The notes under the pieces: model-generated
Databases searched by the model: none
What the model was told of the DNA's origin: nothing
The model's input: the letters and a program-made list of their open reading frames with translations, nothing else
Translations under genes and position numbers: made by a program
Shown here: piece after piece, positions 1-10,340 of the stretch
How the letters are laid out: each line of letters opens with the position of its first letter
Position numbering within the stretch: the first letter of the stretch is position 1
From: Margaritifera margaritifera
Lineage: Eukaryota > Mollusca > Bivalvia > Unionida > Margaritiferidae
Assembly: GCA_029931535.1 (NCBI GenBank)
Contig: JAQPZY010001688.1
Span: 9,618,001 to 9,682,000 of the forward strand
DNA length: 64,000 bases
Reading direction: 5' to 3'

Positions 1-74
1 TTTTCTGCTTGATTCCATTTCTTGCCATACCTAAACTTCGTATCTAACCAGGATTGTGCTGCTGTGCCCTTAAA

Positions 75-76
<2 letters not shown>

Positions 77-158
<82 letters not shown>

Positions 159-200
159 GCACGCATGCATGCGCACACACACATACATGTACATACATAC
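77..200. repeat. (AT)n microsatellite with CA/ACAT-rich trailer
   Basis: A perfect AT tract of about 80 bp (77-157) is followed by CGCACGCATGC and CACACA/TACA-type simple sequence. Open frames across it are only alternating Tyr-Ile translations of the repeat. Confidence 0.97.
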
Positions 201-295
201 AGACATACATACGTACATAGAGCAGAAAGAGCTGCCGTTATCATTCTTTATGAATTTTAGAAACCTGTGAATTCTGAAAGGTTATAGAGACAGAA

Positions 296-602
296 ATATC
301 GAATGCATCAATATCAGTCACTTTCAGTGATACAATGATACAAGTATATACTTAGAATGCATTCATATCAGTCACCCTCACTAATACAATGATATAATGA
401 CATAAGATATACAGAGAACGCATTCATATAAATCACTGTCATTGATACAATGACATACGCATATACTGAAAACGCATTCATATCAGTCACCCCCCGTTAT
501 ACAATGACATAAGTATATACTGCGAACGCATTCATATCAGTCACCCCCAGTGATGCAATGACACGAGTAATTTGCTGAGAATGCATCGTTATCAGTATCT
601 TC
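296..602 (+). repeat. 54-60 bp minisatellite, block 1
   Basis: Five to six diverged units built on GCATTCATATCAGTCAC, then a short AGTGATACAATGACA part and a TATA-rich spacer. Each unit holds the small inverted repeat TCACT-CTC-AGTGA. The same family forms 968-1062 and the large array at 12532-13165. Units here are more diverged than in the large array. Confidence 0.9.
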
Positions 603-612
603 CGGTGCATGG

Positions 613-967
613 TCGCAAGCCACGGATGACAATCCGCTGCGCTTCTTTATCACCGTGTCTGCTTGAGCAAAGATTACCTCGTTTTCATGAGCACGTAAAA
701 ACAAAAATACGTCATCAACAATGTAACAGTCTCCTACACATCAATGAAAGTGCCCGTTGTATCGATCGATTAGTGACTGCTTTTGGAGAAGCAACTTTTA
801 ATGGCTCATTCAAACAGCTGGAAAGGTCATGTTGGGTCACAATAACGAGAAAATATGGCTCGCGCTCTTTATGCATATTCATTAAAACTGGGGAAATCTC
901 AACAGAGGAGGTCGGGGGTAGGGGGGGGGATAAAGGCGCTTAGCGGATTGTCTCCCGTGGCTTGCGA
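613..967. mobile_element. TIR-bounded MITE-like module interrupting the minisatellite
   Basis: The left end (613-645) starts TCGCAAGCCACGGATGACAA. The right end (937-967) is its inverted counterpart, ending CCCGTGGCTTGCGA, and both arms contain the core GCGGATTGTC in opposite orientation. The ~290 bp between them shows no recognisable protein. A solitary copy of the right end lies at 12497-12531, again directly beside minisatellite units. It could be a short non-autonomous DNA transposon or the ends of a larger Helitron/foldback-like element that carries the minisatellite. No transposase is present. Confidence 0.6.
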
Positions 968-1062
968 CGATGCTCTTAGTGATACAATGACACAATTATA
1001 TATTGAGAATGCACCCATATCAGTCACTCTAGGTGATACAATGACACAAATATATAGGTAGA
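968..1062 (+). repeat. 54-bp minisatellite, block 2
   Basis: Nearly two units immediately right of the inverted-repeat module, in the same orientation as block 1. They lead into the ~400-bp flank shared with 13148-13560. Confidence 0.85.
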
Positions 1063-1450
1063 ACCATATGACATCATGAATATGTGAAGTTCTTCAACAA
1101 ATTTCAGTCTGACAGTTCGAAATATTTTATTTTAATAATGTGGACCGTAGTGGATTAAGAGTTAAAACATACTTCAAAACTTAAATTAGTTTTTTTAAAT
1201 GTAAAATGTTGCCGAAGATTAATGTTTGAGTAAATTTCTATTCCAGCCAAATTATTAAATCAACCTGGAATTGTTTATTGAACATGACGCATAAATGCAA
1301 GTATTTTTGTTTTCCGTAAACTATCTGGCATCTATTAATAAATGATTTGTTCAAACAAAAATACCAATTACACAAATTCGACTTCAAAACAATCAAACTG
1401 TGTTTGGCGAGAGTCATCGACTGGAAAATATATTACACGGATGGCTTTAC
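1050..1450 (+). repeat. Dispersed repeat flank, copy 1 (pairs with 13148-13560)
   Basis: From ATATATAGGTAGAAC onward this matches 13148-13560 in order, including TGACAGTTCGAAATATTTT, GTAAACTATCTGGCAT and GAGTCATCGA. Small indels separate the two. No coding potential is seen. It is probably the constant 3' part of the element that carries the 54-bp minisatellite. Confidence 0.85.
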
Positions 1451-1489
1451 GAATGCGTATGTAGCTTCATTTTTTGGTGATGTGTGCAT

Positions 1490-1575
1490 AATGGAGATGG
1501 TATAAGAGTTGGTGCTTACAGGGAACGCGATGGATGCCGTAACCCGCGGATCCGTGTTCGAATCGCCGTAGAGTA
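1490..1575 (+). repeat. Possible tRNA-derived SINE head
   Basis: A-box-like TGGTATAAGAGTTGG (about 1497) is followed about 54 bp later by B-box-like GTGTTCGAATCGC (about 1551), the spacing of a tRNA-type Pol III promoter. I did not obtain a convincing cloverleaf, so this is a SINE-type relic rather than a tRNA gene. It is followed by an AT tract. Confidence 0.4.
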
Positions 1576-1617
1576 CGAATTAACAATTCTCTAACCTGTA
1601 TGATAATAGTAATTATT

Positions 1618-1622
<5 letters not shown>

Positions 1623-1685
<63 letters not shown>
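1623..1685. repeat. (AT)n microsatellite
   Basis: Uninterrupted AT tract of about 63 bp. Confidence 0.97.
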
Positions 1686-1689
<4 letters not shown>

Positions 1690-1699
1690 CTGAGAGATA

Positions 1700-1945
1700 A
1701 TGGCTACACGAATACAAATTTTCTGTATAAATGGCTTTTAAATGGACTAAATAAGAAAAAATATAATTAAGAAATGTTAACAGAAACATTAATCGTCAGT
1801 CATATGTATTTAAATTAGAAGTAAACGGTATGGTAGCTTGCGAACGTGCGGCAAACTAAATGGATCGTTTTCCTTATTATATGGAGTGATGGCTGGTAAA
1901 TGTAAATGGTCGGAAATAAATGCCCAGTGCCAAGAAGTAAAGTTC

Positions 1946-1947
<2 letters not shown>
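1700..1947 (+). repeat. Dispersed segment, copy A left part (pairs with 16320-16546)
   Basis: Shares collinear sequence with 16320-16546, including TTCTGTATAAATGGCTT, CATTAATCGTCAGTCATAT, GGAGTGATGGCTGGTAAATG and AAAGTTCATGAGAGAG. Both copies run into a GA tract. In copy A about 1.1 kb of unrelated sequence follows before homology resumes at about 3214. Confidence 0.9.

Positions 1948-2016
<69 letters not shown>
1948..2016. repeat. (AG)n microsatellite
   Basis: About 69 bp of perfect GA repeat at the breakpoint of the duplicated segment. Confidence 0.97.
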
Positions 2017-2021
<5 letters not shown>

Positions 2022-2435
2022 ATGGAATTGACTCGACACTGTAAACACGGATTATATATGATAGATTGAACTTGTTTGCATCGAAGTAATGTTAAGTTTA
2101 AGTTTTTGTTACCAAATATTTGTGAAGAAAGGAGAATATTAAGCTTGCAATTAGAATGGCGTATTGCAGAATGTAAACAGTTGGACAAAGCGAGAGAAAG
2201 CAAAAGAAAAGAGTAAATTACTGTGCACGTGGAACTAGCTTGGTGTGCCACTAGGCACCGATTTCATTACTGATGATAACAAAAGGTAATGGGTGCCAAT
2301 ACAAAAAGAGCGTTTGCCGACGAAGTGAATAATCCCAAATTATACTGTGCAATGTGTTTTAATATTTATATATATGTGTTGATAAACATTCAGTGCATTT
2401 TACGGTGATAATTGTAAACATATGAAGTACACCAT
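2017..2435. other. Non-coding, nothing recognised
   Basis: AT-rich sequence inside the ~1.1 kb insertion that splits duplicated segment copy A. No motif recognised. Confidence 0.5.
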
Positions 2436-2657
2436 TTGCAAGGTGCGCAGCCGCCAACGATACGTCAGGAATTAGACGATGACCAGAGAGAGCGCTATCA
2501 CAAGTATGGTCTAGAGAAGAGACTAAGAACGTATCGGAAATGCTGGGAAAATGAACACAAATGGTTGAAGTATGACCCAGGAGAGGCTTCGATATTGCGC
2601 ATTTTCTTCACTCTGTATTGGAGAAATACGAAAGTGCACGGGATACTTCATTCGTGA
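2436..2657 (+). CDS. Candidate orphan exon or transposase-derived fragment (tentative)
   Basis: A 73-residue open frame with charged, non-repetitive composition, including RTYRKCWENEHKWLKYDP near residues 32-49. The pattern of an aromatic/Trp pair followed by a LxYDP motif recalls the start of TTF/BED-type domains in hAT-related and ZMYM-like proteins. The Cys residues expected after that motif are absent. A GTGAGT splice-donor-like hexamer lies at the end of the frame (about 2655). No upstream acceptor or downstream exon was found. It may be a decayed piece of a DNA transposon or chance; I do not assign a function. Confidence 0.25.
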   Translation: MQGAQPPTIRQELDDDQRERYHKYGLEKRLRTYRKCWENEHKWLKYDPGEASILRIFFTLYWRNTKVHGILHS

Positions 2658-2869
2658 GTTTTGTTGGTGAAATACAGTAACTATTATTTTAAGTTAATGT
2701 TAATGAATAAAAATGTTTAATTAGAAACTGAATTGGCTTCTGTTTGACTTTAGCAGGATCAGTGTAATGTAGGCATAATCAGGAACAATTTTATTCTGGT
2801 GATCCTGTGGGTAGTGAAATTTTTTTCCTAATTTCGAGCCCTGATAGTATCGTTTAGATATAAACTTGA

Positions 2870-3110
2870 TTATTGTCTTCAACTTGAATCACACACTTAT
2901 ACATAATATAAACACCCGCATAGACAATTTATATAAAATTCCTAAAGATATGTTTGTTTTAAAAATTGTTTCTTTGAAGTTTTTATATTTTCACCTGTTT
3001 TTGATGTAGGGGAAGTGAAGTCCATAGAACTGCACCATAGGAAAGGTTTCTTAAACGGTTTAGTTTTAGGATGATATTAATAAAGTTTACTATTTTCAGA
3101 TGATCTCAGT
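2870..3110 (-). mobile_element. L2/CR1-type LINE 3' fragment (pairs with 54098-54310)
   Basis: Collinear with 54098-54310, sharing CTTGAATCACACACTTATAC, CATAGACAATTTATATAAA and CCATAGAACTGCACCATA. The 54-kb copy belongs to the 3' part of a minus-strand LINE, so this is a separate, 5'-truncated insertion of that family. Confidence 0.75.
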
Positions 3111-3143
3111 TCAAGTTAAGTTCATGAGAAAGAGTGACTGAAC

Positions 3144-3146
<3 letters not shown>

Positions 3147-3208
<62 letters not shown>

Positions 3209-3213
3209 AGAGA
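3147..3213. repeat. (AG)n microsatellite
   Basis: GA tract ending in two CGAG variants. It precedes the point where homology with the 16-kb copy resumes. Confidence 0.97.
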
Positions 3214-4090
3214 ATCTATGTACTCTTTAGTGTCCGATCACTCCTTATATATATTACCATTTGAACTTCAGATAATCTGTACTTAAATCATAATATCTAG
3301 GTGAAATCTGATGAAGGAAAAAAAAGATTCATTCTAAATTCAAAAATAATAAAAAAAAATATTGCAGCTGTCCTGATAATAAAATGATTCATTCGATAAA
3401 GGGAGTAACAACCGGAAGGTTAGAAAGAAAACGGTATAATAGAGGAGATTTCTAAACTAAACTGTCCTCGACTTTTGAACCATAAAGATTAAACATTCAT
3501 CATAAAGAAAAGAGTAGACACATAATTTAATATATGAGTAGCTTGTGTGATATTTACTGATTATTTATTGAGATTCAATATGAAATATTAATTATTCCTC
3601 AAATGTCGATTATGCTACTCCTTTCCATGACATTTTATGGAATACATGTCACAATTTATTTCGTAGGGTGGAAACTAAAATAAATAAAGCTTCCGAGTTT
3701 AAAAATATGAATAGTTTACAATAAAAAACCTGGCCTGAAACTCTAGTACACTTTAAGCTTTATTACACATTACGTTTTCAGACTATACATTACAAGGCCT
3801 AATTTTTATTCTTATATGTAATATCTTGGATTGATAGAATCTATTTTATCAATAACAAAGACCTTTTAGCTGTAATATATCACACAAGATACAAAGCTCA
3901 AACTAAGGCAAAGAATATTTACAAAGATAATTGAGTTTGATTATCTCTTCAAATTTTAGCTAAACATATAATAGGTATACAAAGTGTGATCATGCTTTAG
4001 GAAACTATAAGATGAATAGATTGCCGTGATTAACGTACTAAATATAAATATCACTTAATTCATTTTTGTTATATTACGTGGCTGCCAAAC

Positions 4091-4092
<2 letters not shown>
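3214..4092 (+). repeat. Dispersed segment, copy A right part (pairs with 16597-17500)
   Basis: Collinear over about 0.9 kb with 16597-17500. Shared markers include GTGTCCGATCACTCCTTA, AATTTATTTCGTAGGGTGGA, CTGGCCTGAAACTCTAGTAC and AATAGATTGCCGTGATTA. I see no protein-coding signal, and stop codons are frequent in all frames of both copies. Confidence 0.92.

Positions 4093-4153
<61 letters not shown>
4093..4153. repeat. (AG)n microsatellite
   Basis: GA tract beginning after CCAAACGC. In the partner copy at 17490 the same position carries a short GA run followed by an AT tract. Confidence 0.97.
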
Positions 4154-4157
<4 letters not shown>

Positions 4158-5195
4158 ATATATATAAAAGATGGTTAATAATGTTTCACAAAGACTGGGA
4201 TTATTGAACGTTATAACCGAGAATCGTTATATTCAACTTCATCGTTTGGATTAAAGATGTTTATGTACTTGTCCGTGTCGATGACGTTTGATATACATGT
4301 AGTAAACAATTTATACTGATATGATTATTGTCAGAACTCATATATAATGGCAATAACATTTTCACACAACATACATTTGTATAAAGACATGTTATCATGA
4401 GAAGAAAAACAAATGAAGATAAACCAGTGAATTTTACCACCTGATGAAAGTGTCTACATACATGTACATGTACCAGCCCGTGAATTATAAAAGTCACTTT
4501 TCTGTGAAATTATCTTTGTTTAACAACTTGGTTGCTTTCTGGCGATCACTAATTTCACAAACAATATCGTCATGGTACAAACAAATTACGTTTCAGTTGT
4601 TGGTATCACAGGTGTGACAGTGTCTCTATCAGAATGACATAATCCAAGAAATAAACATCACGTTACCAGACCAAAGTAGGCGTCACACATCATAGTAAGG
4701 GAAACATGATCAGCAGCATCGCTATCACTGGTAATATAATCTGTTTGCTTACCAAACCCTGTCTTAACAAAACAATTTGCAACATAATCTGTAGAAACAT
4801 CACGCCATGCAGGATAAATCATACTGATTGCGTACATTACATTTATTTCACGCTATTTTTTTATTTTTTTTATTTGTTGTTGTTTTCAAGGCTAGGATTA
4901 GAGCGCGTCGGTACCTTGACTTCTTTTGATGATATTTTGTTTTGTAGCTTTGAGTGTAAAGAAACATTTGTTCTTTGTCTGATGGTACGAATTTTCAGCC
5001 ATTTTCACAACAGTCAGATTTCAAAATGAACACAAGACAGATATACTTCAAGCTGTACTCAATTAGTCAACATACAGGCATAGAACTATAGCTAAAGGTA
5101 ATTTCTAAATTATGTTGTAATAAAAGTACAAAACAGAAACATTTCTTTACATGCTTTAATTGGATTGAACCAGCAGCCCATGATTCTAAAGTACC
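4154..5195. other. Non-coding, nothing recognised
   Basis: AT-rich sequence with short random open frames (4261-4497 minus, 4706-5029 plus). The latter is T-rich and low complexity and matches no family I know. Confidence 0.5.
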
Positions 5196-5345
5196 GATTA
5201 TGAATGGTGTGGGAATTATCACGCCTTTCTTACCTGGCATCTTTGTTAAGTCTTTGTTGTTTACTGATCATGAATGGCGTGTAAATTATCACACTTTTGT
5301 TACCTGGCGCCTTTGTTGTTACGCCTTTGTTGTTTAAACGACCGC
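5196..5345. repeat. Imperfect ~70-bp tandem duplication
   Basis: TGAATGGTGTGGGAATTATC at about 5202 recurs as TGAATGGCGTGTAAATTATC at about 5271. Each is followed by a TTACCTGGC-CTTTGTT stretch. Confidence 0.6.
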
Positions 5346-5499
5346 CAATGTTCATCTGGCTTAGGCGCGCAAGGTGATAAAAACGTTATAATTGAGCTAA
5401 TTTTCTCTGGCCGACCACACAAATCAAACTTTATAACCAACTAACGTTGTACCAAAGAACGTTATAACAAAGCCTTTGGAATAGATAGCAATTATCAAT

Positions 5500-7450
5500 T
5501 TGGCCAGGGAAATTAAACTCTGTGGATTCTGTCCAGTCTTTGGCTTCTCGCTTCATGTCTGCCCACTCTCACTGTCATTCATGGAGTCCTTAAACCGATG
5601 CTCCTAACTATTTGCTTACTCGGTGTTGGTATCACTTCCTCCCCTTTTTTGAACCTGTAACTATCTTAGCAATTTCCTTTTCTTCAGGACCAGAATTCTT
5701 GATTTAGATGACTTGAACTTCATCCTGACCCAGTTAATCAGGTTTCTAATATCTTCTAACATCCACCTACCTTCTGGTACTGACTTGGATGTAATTGCAT
5801 ATCAATCATGAAGGCCCTTGTAGGAGGCTGCCGAACTCCAGATGACATAATTGGTCTTCGGCTCATCTTCTCTGCTAACTTCACAAGGACATTCATTGAA
5901 GCTGAAAATAGTACCACCGAAATGGTACAGCCAGTTATGATGAAAACCTCTAATCTATGCCATGCTGTTGTGAAGTCGGACACGGTGAAGCACATTTTGA
6001 AGTTATCGAGGTGGTGTTGAAGCATGTCCCGCAACTTCTCTGGTACATGATACTTCTCCTCAGTAAGGTTCACCAACTTAGTTAAGATACTCGTGTGCTC
6101 AAGGAAGGCAACCAGGTACTCCTGGAACTCCACCTTTCTGAACTAAAGTATCAATGTACTTGTTCTCCAGCATGTATTTCATCAGGCGCCGGGCAAAGAT
6201 GGCTAGGCATATATTCCCTTCCACGTTTAGAAGGGGTATTGTCCTGAATTGTTTGATTCCTGACGAATTCTCTTCCTTCGGAACAAAGCAGCCCTCTCCA
6301 AGCAGCTAACTCTCTGCCAACTTGCCTCTTCTCCATATGACCTTTATTGGCTTCCAAAGTCTTTTGGTTAGTCTTGGACAGTATTTGTAAACCTTGTAAG
6401 GAACACTATTTGGTCCAGAAGCTGATGCTGCCCTTGCATGTTTTATAATGTCCTTCACTTCTTGCAGTCTTGGTTCTGAACTGTCCATTGCAACTGCTGG
6501 TTCTTCGGGGTGTATAAGTTTGGGCCGATCTCCAAGGTCTTTCTCTCTATCTGGATTACTGGGTTTTTCTCAAGTGTTCTTCTGACATTCAAGTCTCACT
6601 GATCTTTTGTCTCCAAGCAGCTTTTAGACGAAGCCAAATGCATTGGTAGTGAATTGTGCTCTCTTCTGCATACGCCCCCTTCTGTTCTTTCTAATGTTCA
6701 CTGCTATTCTCAGTATATTGAGCCTTTCGCGTATGTTATGTCTGAGGTCACTCAGCCCTTTTTTCTCTTCATCTACTGCATTGCGATACCTTTTTGTCAG
6801 TCTCCGCAGTTATGTTCGCAATCTCCCAAAGCCTACGGTTTTCTTTTGGCAATGTATTTCTCTGCTTCTTTTCTTCTATCCCAAACCGATCTTTTCCCAT
6901 ATTGTAGATGATGGTGGTGATGGCTTCTACCTTTCTGTCAACACTCCCTGCCCATGTTACTTCCAGTAGTTGGTCTACGTCCTCATTAAACTGTCTCCAT
7001 GCTGTTTTGTTTGTACTCACAAGCCATTTCACTCTTACTTTCTGTTGACTAACACTCTCGTTTACCGTTGCAGTCCTTCACTGAGTATCCAACTCCTGCT
7101 CCCGCTCAAATCCACCGAAGCACCTATATTCTCCACGTCATTGCTGAACTCGTTTTCATCCTCTTGCACTTGGAGGTGGTGGACACTGTGGTGTATTTCC
7201 AAGTCCATTTCCTCCTGCGTCTCACCAGTCTGCCCTGTACGGAAGATCGGAGGACAGTCTATCTTGGTATGGTGAATTTAAATCCCCCTCTCGTTTTTAC
7301 ATGTTTTGCCACAACTGCATACTTTTGATGTGTCCGTATTATGGTTCGTTGTCCGTTGATCATACGTGTTTGTATCCGTGGTCTGGCCGTTTGGTTGATC
7401 ATCCTCCCCCGCTCTCACACGACCTTGGGAGTATCTCACAACATATATAT
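5500..7450 (-). pseudogene. LINE pseudogene: zinc finger plus reverse transcriptase (restriction-like-endonuclease type)
   Basis: Read on the minus strand this is the N-terminal and middle part of a non-LTR retrotransposon polyprotein, broken by frameshifts. A C-x-C type finger (CSCGKTCKNERG, about 7330) comes first. The pre-RT region follows (AWRQFNEDVDQLLE, about 7000; DRFGIEEKKQ). Then RT blocks: ARAASASGPNSVPYKVYK (about 6430), PLCPAPDEI-type remnants near 6190, and WHRLEVFIITGCTISVVLFS (about 5960). The palm motif expected as FMDDL reads FMIDM (about 5810), losing a catalytic Asp. Reading continues to a KSSKSRILVLKK stretch near 5680 and fades by 5500. The layout resembles R2/R4/Hero-type LINEs with a C-terminal restriction-like endonuclease; the exact clade is uncertain. 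This copy is inactive. Confidence 0.85.
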
Positions 7451-8217
7451 CTATAGCTACGTTGTAGGTTTCACCATCACAAGAGTTGTATTCTGGCTTG
7501 CTAGATCATCATACACCTGTACACCGGATTTCCCGATTGTCAGCAATCTCTCCTGACTGTCACCGTTCTGTTCAGGGTTGCCAATTAGTCATTCCTAAAA
7601 GTCACTGGGGTCTCCAGATATGGCAATATATGAATACAGTTCTACACTGCAACCGGTTCCATGATCAGGTGGATCACTTTCGAAGATCGTTTCGGTGCTG
7701 ACCCACAGCGCTCTCCAGGGGTGCGCCATCTGAGTTGATCAGACTCAGCCCGGAACCGATAAGCCTTTCCATCTCTCATCTATCTTCCGCCAAATCCAGT
7801 GTGAGGCTTCCTCCTCGACATTTCTGCCAACCTTGGTGACTAAATTCCTGCGGCTTGGTCCTGTAATCGCGATGACTCCCAAGGCACGCCAAAAGGTCTG
7901 TACTGCAACGCCACGGCATCCTATTTCCACCGGTATATTCCAGGCCGTTCATCTATTCTGCTGGCAGTCATGGATGAGAGGCTGCTACTTGGCCAATTTC
8001 CACTCATGGGCTTGCTCCATTCTAGCTTCCCACTGCACTGTGAGTTTCCCACTGCACTGTGAGTTTCCCACTGCACTGTGAGTTCCAACATTATCACCTG
8101 CTTGGTACTTCCTGACCACAGTACAATATCAGGTCTGAAGTTTGTGTTACAGATATCCCTTGGGAACTTAAGCTGTCCTTTTCCATCTGCCTGCATTTCC
8201 CATTCCTGCCACATGTA
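7451..8217 (-). pseudogene. LINE 3' fragment: restriction-like endonuclease domain and 3' tail
   Basis: On the minus strand this encodes the C-terminal endonuclease of the same LINE family: FRPDIVLWSGSTKQVIMLEL (about 8130) carries the RPD and E-L-T pattern of the PD-(D/E)xK fold. After a break come GCRGVAVQTFWRALGVIAIT (about 7910) and HWIWRKIDERWKGLSVPG, then a stop and 3' tail. A 19-bp unit is present three times at 8029-8086, inside the domain, and shifts the frame. It lies upstream of the zinc finger and RT block in the reading direction, the reverse of the protein order, so it is probably the 3' end of a second copy placed head to tail. Confidence 0.82.
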
Positions 8218-8350
8218 TTAATTATATTTGTCATTTAAGATTATAAGATTATAAGAATGCCTCCAAGATCAATCAGATTAACAAAATACATATATACTTC
8301 GGGTAATTGACCTAATACACAAGATTCTATTTATTACATACCCGGCACAA
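8211..8350 (+). repeat. Dispersed segment fragment (pairs with 17580-17710)
   Basis: GCCACATGTATT, AAGATTATAAGATTA, CAAGATCAATTAG-type and ATTCTATT blocks are collinear with 17580-17710. This suggests the sequence originally followed the 3214-4153 segment and was separated from it by later insertions. 8351-8690 is AT-rich without recognised features. Confidence 0.8.
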
Positions 8351-8717
8351 AAATTAAAAAAAGAAGAAAAAGATCACATAGTAACTTTTGTAATTCTTTG
8401 GCTTGGACAATTAATGGAGTAGAAAATTCAAGTACATAACATATCTGGGAATATCAGCTAGATCTAGAGCACAGATGGCAAAATTTAGAATAAGTTCACC
8501 GTTATTTCATGACAACTGAATTGATATAGCAGGGTGTTGGTCAAATTCTATTGTGTGTGTTTGACCACTTCAGTCCGATCAAAGATTAACGTGTGCCTGA
8601 AGTGTTCCTTTTCCTTTTGAGTGGGTTGCATTGACGGATCATATGAATCGATCAATCAGTAATATATAAAAATATATTTTAAGATGACATACTTTAGTAG
8701 GATGACACTCAGCTTAA

Positions 8718-9306
8718 TTACACAAAAAGCAATGTAGTACTTCTATACACGTGAGAGTGCATCTGCGATCCCATTGTCTTTCCCCAGATGTGTTGAATGT
8801 CAATGTTATATTCCTGCAGTATTAAATTCAATCTCAACAATCTCTGATTTGTATCTTTCATTTTCTTGATGAAAGTAAGGGGATTGTGGTCACTGTATAC
8901 AATAACCGGAGAAAGAGCCGAGGTAACATACACTTCAAAATGTTGTAAAGCCAATATCAAAGCCATACATTCCTTCTCAATTGTCAATTGTAGAATAATT
9001 TTTCTGGTGCTTGTTTAATTTTTTTTAAATAAACAAATAGCACACTGGATGATCCACACCATATTTGTCTTCTTGAATCAATACTCCACCAACTCCTAAA
9101 TCACTTGCATCAACAGTCATTTTAAATAATTGGCTGCAATTTGGTGCTGAAAGAACTGGTGCATTCTCAAGCATGGCCTTTAATTTATCAAAGGATTCCT
9201 GACACTGGTGAGACCAATGAAACTTGGATTTCTTACTCAACAAATCTGTCAAAGGTTCAGCAATTATGGAAAGATTTAAACACAATTTCCGATAATATCC
9301 AGCCAT
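8718..9306 (-). pseudogene. RNase H and RT connection domain of the gypsy element
   Basis: AGYYRKLCLNLSIIAEPLTD (about 9300) is the RT thumb/connection. TVDASDLGVGGVLIQ holds the first RNase H Asp, TIEKECMALILALQHFE the Glu, and VYSDHNPLTFIKKM the second Asp. The expected terminal ADALSR motif has decayed to MGSQMHSH. A frame change near 9010 separates the two halves. Confidence 0.88.
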
Positions 9307-9454
9307 ACCTAAAAAACCTACATCAGTTGCTTTTTACAAACAGGCACATGGAAGTCAGAGATAGCCTTGACCTTAGGTTCTACAGGTTTAACTTGACATT
9401 GTCTCACAATATGTTCTAAAAATGTGACACAAGCATAGCAAAACTCACTTTTGA

Positions 9455-10020
9455 TTAAATTATCGTCATATTTGCATCACTGAGTCGATCGAAGAATTTC
9501 CCAATGGTTTCCAAGAGACTTTCCCAAGTGTCGCTGCAGATGATGACGCTATCGATGAACGCGTCACAATTATCTAGACCAGATCTCATGTTCATAAGAT
9601 GCTGGAATGTTGCCGGAGAATTTTTCATACAAAAAGGCATCACTTTATATTAAAAAAAGCCCATCTGGAGTTACAAATGCTTAAATTTCTTTTGATCTCT
9701 CTGTGAGTGGAGTTTTTCAGAATCCTTTTAAAAGGTCAAACTTGGTGACATATTTCGCATTTCCAATTTTATCAATGTAATCATCCATTCTTGGTATTGG
9801 AAATTAATCCGTTTTGGTGACTCTGTTGACTTTTCTATAGTCAGTACACATGTTGAATGTATTTATCTGGCTTAGGCACAAGAATACATGGTGAACTCCA
9901 GTTACTTTTACTTACTTCTATAAAATCATTCTCCAGTAAATATTGAATTTCTTTCTTCAAACATTCCTGTTTGAGAGGATTCATTCTGTAAGGACGCTGT
10001 TTCAGAGGCATCTAAACAAC
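9455..10020 (-). pseudogene. Reverse transcriptase of the gypsy element, catalytic motif lost
   Basis: VMPFCMKNSPATFQHLMN (about 9640) and DNCDAFIDSVIICSD (about 9570) are the RT palm. The YIDD box reads FIDS, so one catalytic Asp is gone. Upstream pieces in other frames include SSPCILVPKPDK-like, DYRKVNRVTKTD-like and KFDLLKGF-like blocks between 9700 and 9950. Intervening stops show long decay. Confidence 0.87.
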
Positions 10021-10340
10021 AATGTCAGTGTCCTGATAGATTTTATTTGTTAGGAACATCAAACTCATGTAATAGCTGTTGTAGTTAATTTCTTTCCTTT
10101 TGCTGTAGATGCTAAAGTTTCTGGTCCAGAGTGTTCAATATTTCTGAATTCCGAAGGTTATTTAAACCAGAATCACTACGGTCCGATTGTATTCCATCGT
10201 TGACATCCTCACTGTGTGGGACAGGTACAACTAAATAAATTTGATAATTAACTGGGTTATCTCTGTCAGAGCACACCTTTCACATATTAATGTGACAGAG
10301 TTGTTTCTGTTTCCGCCCCGAGGAGTGTTAATGATATAAT

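Noticed and set aside
22..270. Open frames with Tyr-Ile repeats across AT tracts, here and at 1467-1688, 17471-17692, 19553-19756, 21294-21507, 25298-25522 and 59763-60026
   Set aside because: They are translations of AT microsatellites with no independent coding evidence.
1490..1575. Functional tRNA gene
   Set aside because: Pol III boxes are present but a full cloverleaf with paired acceptor stem was not obtained.
1838..2251. Frames of Arg-Glu or Ser-Leu repeats over GA/CT tracts, also at 16042-16354, 20851-21197 and 63693-63893
   Set aside because: Simple-sequence translations. Only the gag helix at 11966-12202 is kept, because non-repeat gag sequence flanks it in frame.
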